A DNA stretch of 10,030 nucleotides, taken from positions 53,263 through 63,292 of the forward strand of contig MU647114.1 in assembly GCA_026770585.1 (NCBI GenBank), in the 5' to 3' direction. The notes beneath the pieces are model-generated. The model saw only the letters and a program-made list of their open reading frames with translations, was not told the DNA's origin and made no database searches. A program made the translations under genes and the position numbers. Shown here piece by piece: positions 8,488 through 10,030 of the stretch (positions are counted from its first letter, which is position 1; each line of letters starts with the position of its first letter). The DNA comes from Baffinella frigidus (taxonomy: Eukaryota; Cryptophyceae; Cryptomonadales; Baffinellaceae).

Positions 8488-9815
8488 TCACATCATCCCG
8501 GCATCGGCAGCCTTGGGCTTGGGTGCGGGCCAGCGCGACCCGTAGGGCACGCCGTACCGCGAGCACTCCGCTTGCGTCAGCAGCGCCCCCTGTTCCAGGG
8601 TTTCAGCATTGTCAGAGTCACCCACCAGGCAACGATTGGGTTCAGAGAGAGAACAGTGCGTTGAACGATCGAAACCAAGTTTAAGGTTTCTCGATAGAGG
8701 GTGCTCGCGAGTAAGGGCCCGCACCGGCCGTAGGGGGGTAGCCCGGGGCGCCTGTGCTCCTAGGACTACATGCCGAGCAAGGACTGTTACAATAACAACC
8801 TAGAACGTGTAAGGGGTTTCGGGCTTCGGGCTTCGGGCTCCGGGCGTCGCCTTTCGGGGTTCGGATTTCGGGGGGCTCGAAACCTGGGGCTGCTCCGGAG
8901 CGGGCGCCGCGCGGACGGGGGCGGGCGCCGTGCGTGCGGGGGCGGGGGCTGCGCGCGCGGGAGTGGGGGCGGCAGGCCGCGCGGCAGCCGCCGGGGGGGG
9001 CGCGGATGCCGGCTTGGCGGCGGGCGACGCGGAGTTGGCGGCGGGCGCCTGCTCCTTGATTGTCGATCCGTACGGCACGCGGAACATCTGCGCACCAGGT
9101 TCCGAAATGCGTTGTCACTCTGAAAGTTGTCAGTGTGTTTCCGGGATGATCACTTTCAGAATGACGGCACTACTTGGGGCATCCACACAACGGGCTTCGC
9201 AGATTGGTCCATTTATTTTCATGGTAGAAATTAAGAATCGCTCGTTACAAAGACATCTTATCTACCGACATTTGATCAGATTTCTGGTCGAAATATCCAG
9301 CGAAGAAAAAAGTCTCTGGCCAAAATATCCTGCGAAGAACAAAAAGTGTGGCTGGGCCTGCGGTGCTGGTCGCGCTCGGGCCTGCGGTGCTGGTCGCGCT
9401 CGGAAAATACATGACATACTGATTCAAATCAACGCGACGTGTCATGAGTCACTTCGTGTTTTTTCAAGAGGGCAAGTTGGGAACCTGGCACTCGTGGGGG
9501 GTGAGCTGGCGGACGCCCGAGTTTGATGACCGCAGCGCCGACTCCACCTTCGTTCAGGTTTAGGGTTCACAACGTTTAAACCCCGGGTTTAGGGTGTCGG
9601 GCTTAGATTTAGGGGTTGGGGGGCCACGGACGGGTCGGTCTTCGGGGTTAGGGATTAGGGCTTAGTTTTAGGTTTAGGTTTTTCGGGTGAGGGTTGGAGT
9701 ACCGAGTCGACGGTGGCGGGGGGAGTACCGAGTCGACGGTGGTGGCGTTGGCCTCCTCGGCAGTGACGTCGCGCGTGATCGTTGCGTCCACCCCCGAGGT
9801 CGTTGTCACCGTCAC
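8488..9815 (-). CDS. 3' part of a minus-strand gene: Pro/Ala-rich protein with two VPYGS motifs (three exons)
   Basis: I do not recognise this protein. Exons, in transcript order, are 9815-9729, 9087-8884 and 8589-8488, all phase 0 at both ends (87 + 204 + 102 nt), giving 130 residues and a TGA stop at 8490-8488. Exon a encodes VTVTTTSGVDATITRD then VTAEEANATTVDS, Thr/Val-rich and beta-like. Exon b begins MFRVPYGSTIKEQ and continues as a low-complexity Ala/Pro stretch (repeated AAPAP, RAAPAP) ending EQPQ. Exon c encodes GALLTQAECSRYGVPYGSRW then PAPKPKAADAGMM. Acceptors are CGCAG, GCGCAG and GGAACAG; donors are TCG|GTACTC and CAG|GTTTCG. Introns carry CCCGAAG/CCCTAAA-type repeats in sense orientation, as in the plus gene. 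The Met at the start of exon b could be a start codon, but phase continuity favours exon a upstream. The true 5' end is probably outside the window. Confidence 0.58.
8815..8865 (-). repeat. CCCGAAG-type repeats in the minus-gene last intron
   Basis: On the minus strand the intron between the last two exons reads CGGAGCCCGAAGCCCGAAG and CCCGAAACCCC. The C-rich strand is sense for this minus gene, mirroring the plus gene. Confidence 0.75.
9283..9401 (+). repeat. Two adjacent short tandem duplications (32 bp x2, 24 bp x2)
   Basis: TCTGG.C.AAATATCC.GCGAAGAA occurs at 9283-9314 and 9315-9346. GGGCCTGCGGTG then CTGGTCGCGCTC occurs perfectly twice at 9354-9377 and 9378-9401. They lie in the large intron (9088-9728) of the minus gene; I see no supported exon there. 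Confidence 0.75.
9545..9695 (-). repeat. Telomere-like intron repeats, minus sense
   Basis: On plus this reads GGTTTAGGGTT, GGGTTTAGGGTGT, GGGGTTAGGGATTAGGG and GGTTTAGGTTT, so the C-rich strand is sense for the minus gene. It follows the donor of the exon at 9729-9815. Confidence 0.8.
9697..9744 (-). repeat. 26-bp tandem duplication of the donor region
   Basis: GAGTACCGAGTCGACGGTGG starts at 9697 and again at 9723. On the minus strand each copy contains GTCGACTCG|GTACTC, so the 5' splice site is present twice. Use of the downstream copy would add 26 nt and shift the frame. Confidence 0.7.
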
Positions 9816-9964
9816 CTGCGTTGACACCCTTCTCAGTACCACCACGCCCACCATCTTCCCACCCCCGCGGAGGCTACGCTTCATTGGGAGGGGGGTGGGG
9901 GCGGGGGGGTATGGTCGGCGCTGGGAGGAGTGAGAGTTGGGTACAGGGTTGAGGGTTGAGGGCA

Positions 9965-10030
9965 GCCAGTGGGGCCAGCGTGCTTCGCGGCGACCTCCGC
10001 CCCTTCGGGGGTAGCTTGGTTCGGAGATGG
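9965..10030 (-). CDS. Weak candidate upstream coding segment cut by the window edge
   Basis: On the minus strand one frame from the edge reads PSPNQATPEGAEVAAKHAGP with G/C-ending codons. It could be an upstream exon of the gene ending at 8488. No convincing GT donor follows, so this rests on composition only. Confidence 0.18.

Noticed and set aside
9245-9445. Minus-strand frame with PSATSTAG repeats
   Set aside because: The repeats reflect DNA-level tandem duplications (24 and 32 bp), and no splice-bounded exon in phase with the neighbouring exons was found.
8770-9526. Gly/Arg/Ala-rich plus-strand frames over the minus-gene exon
   Set aside because: They are the antisense of the Ala/Pro-rich exon at 8884-9087, whose phase agreement with its neighbours favours the minus strand.

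Overview
The window is nuclear DNA from a eukaryote, most likely a GC-rich unicellular alga or other protist. The evidence is very small exons with C/G-ending codons, bounded by GT-AG splice sites and embedded in introns built largely of degenerate seven-base repeats related to the plant/algal-type telomere unit CCCTAAA (variants CCCGAAA, CCCTGAA, CCATAAA, CCCCAAA, CACTGAA, CCCCACA). No bacterial operon, rRNA, tRNA or CRISPR array is visible. I cannot name the species.

Layout. 1-1054: mostly telomere-like repeat, with one weak candidate terminal exon of another gene on the minus strand (432-490). 1055-6453: one plus-strand gene that I reconstruct as 14 exons (13 to 141 nt are typical sizes of exons and fragments here). 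All exon junctions agree in reading phase, and the joined coding sequence is 957 nt, giving 318 residues and a TGA stop. The product is charged, Glu/Lys/Gln/Leu-rich and coiled-coil-like; I do not recognise the family. 6454-8487: 3' flank and convergent intergenic DNA holding a compound microsatellite, a roughly 125-bp direct duplication, three to four tandem hairpin units and long-range direct repeats, with no gene I can support. 8488-9815: the 3' part of a minus-strand gene, three phase-compatible exons giving 130 residues plus stop, with a Pro/Ala-rich middle and a repeated VPYGS motif. Its 5' end probably lies beyond the window. The two genes are convergent.

The most unusual feature is that at least six exon neighbourhoods of the plus-strand gene are accompanied by nearby full or partial copies of the same exon. 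Some copies are in phase and could be used (V-[LI]-N-K-Q-V exons at 5544, 5658 and 5773; the IEW exons at 3282 and 3527). Others have lost a splice site, contain a stop or carry a frameshift (copies of exons 1, 2, 8, 9, 10 and 13). The gene looks like a site of repeated local exon-plus-intron duplication, with seven-base satellite arrays expanding between the copies. The repeats are also strand-polarised: within genes the C-rich CCCTAAA-type strand is usually the sense strand, on both the plus and the minus gene, with a few inverted islands.
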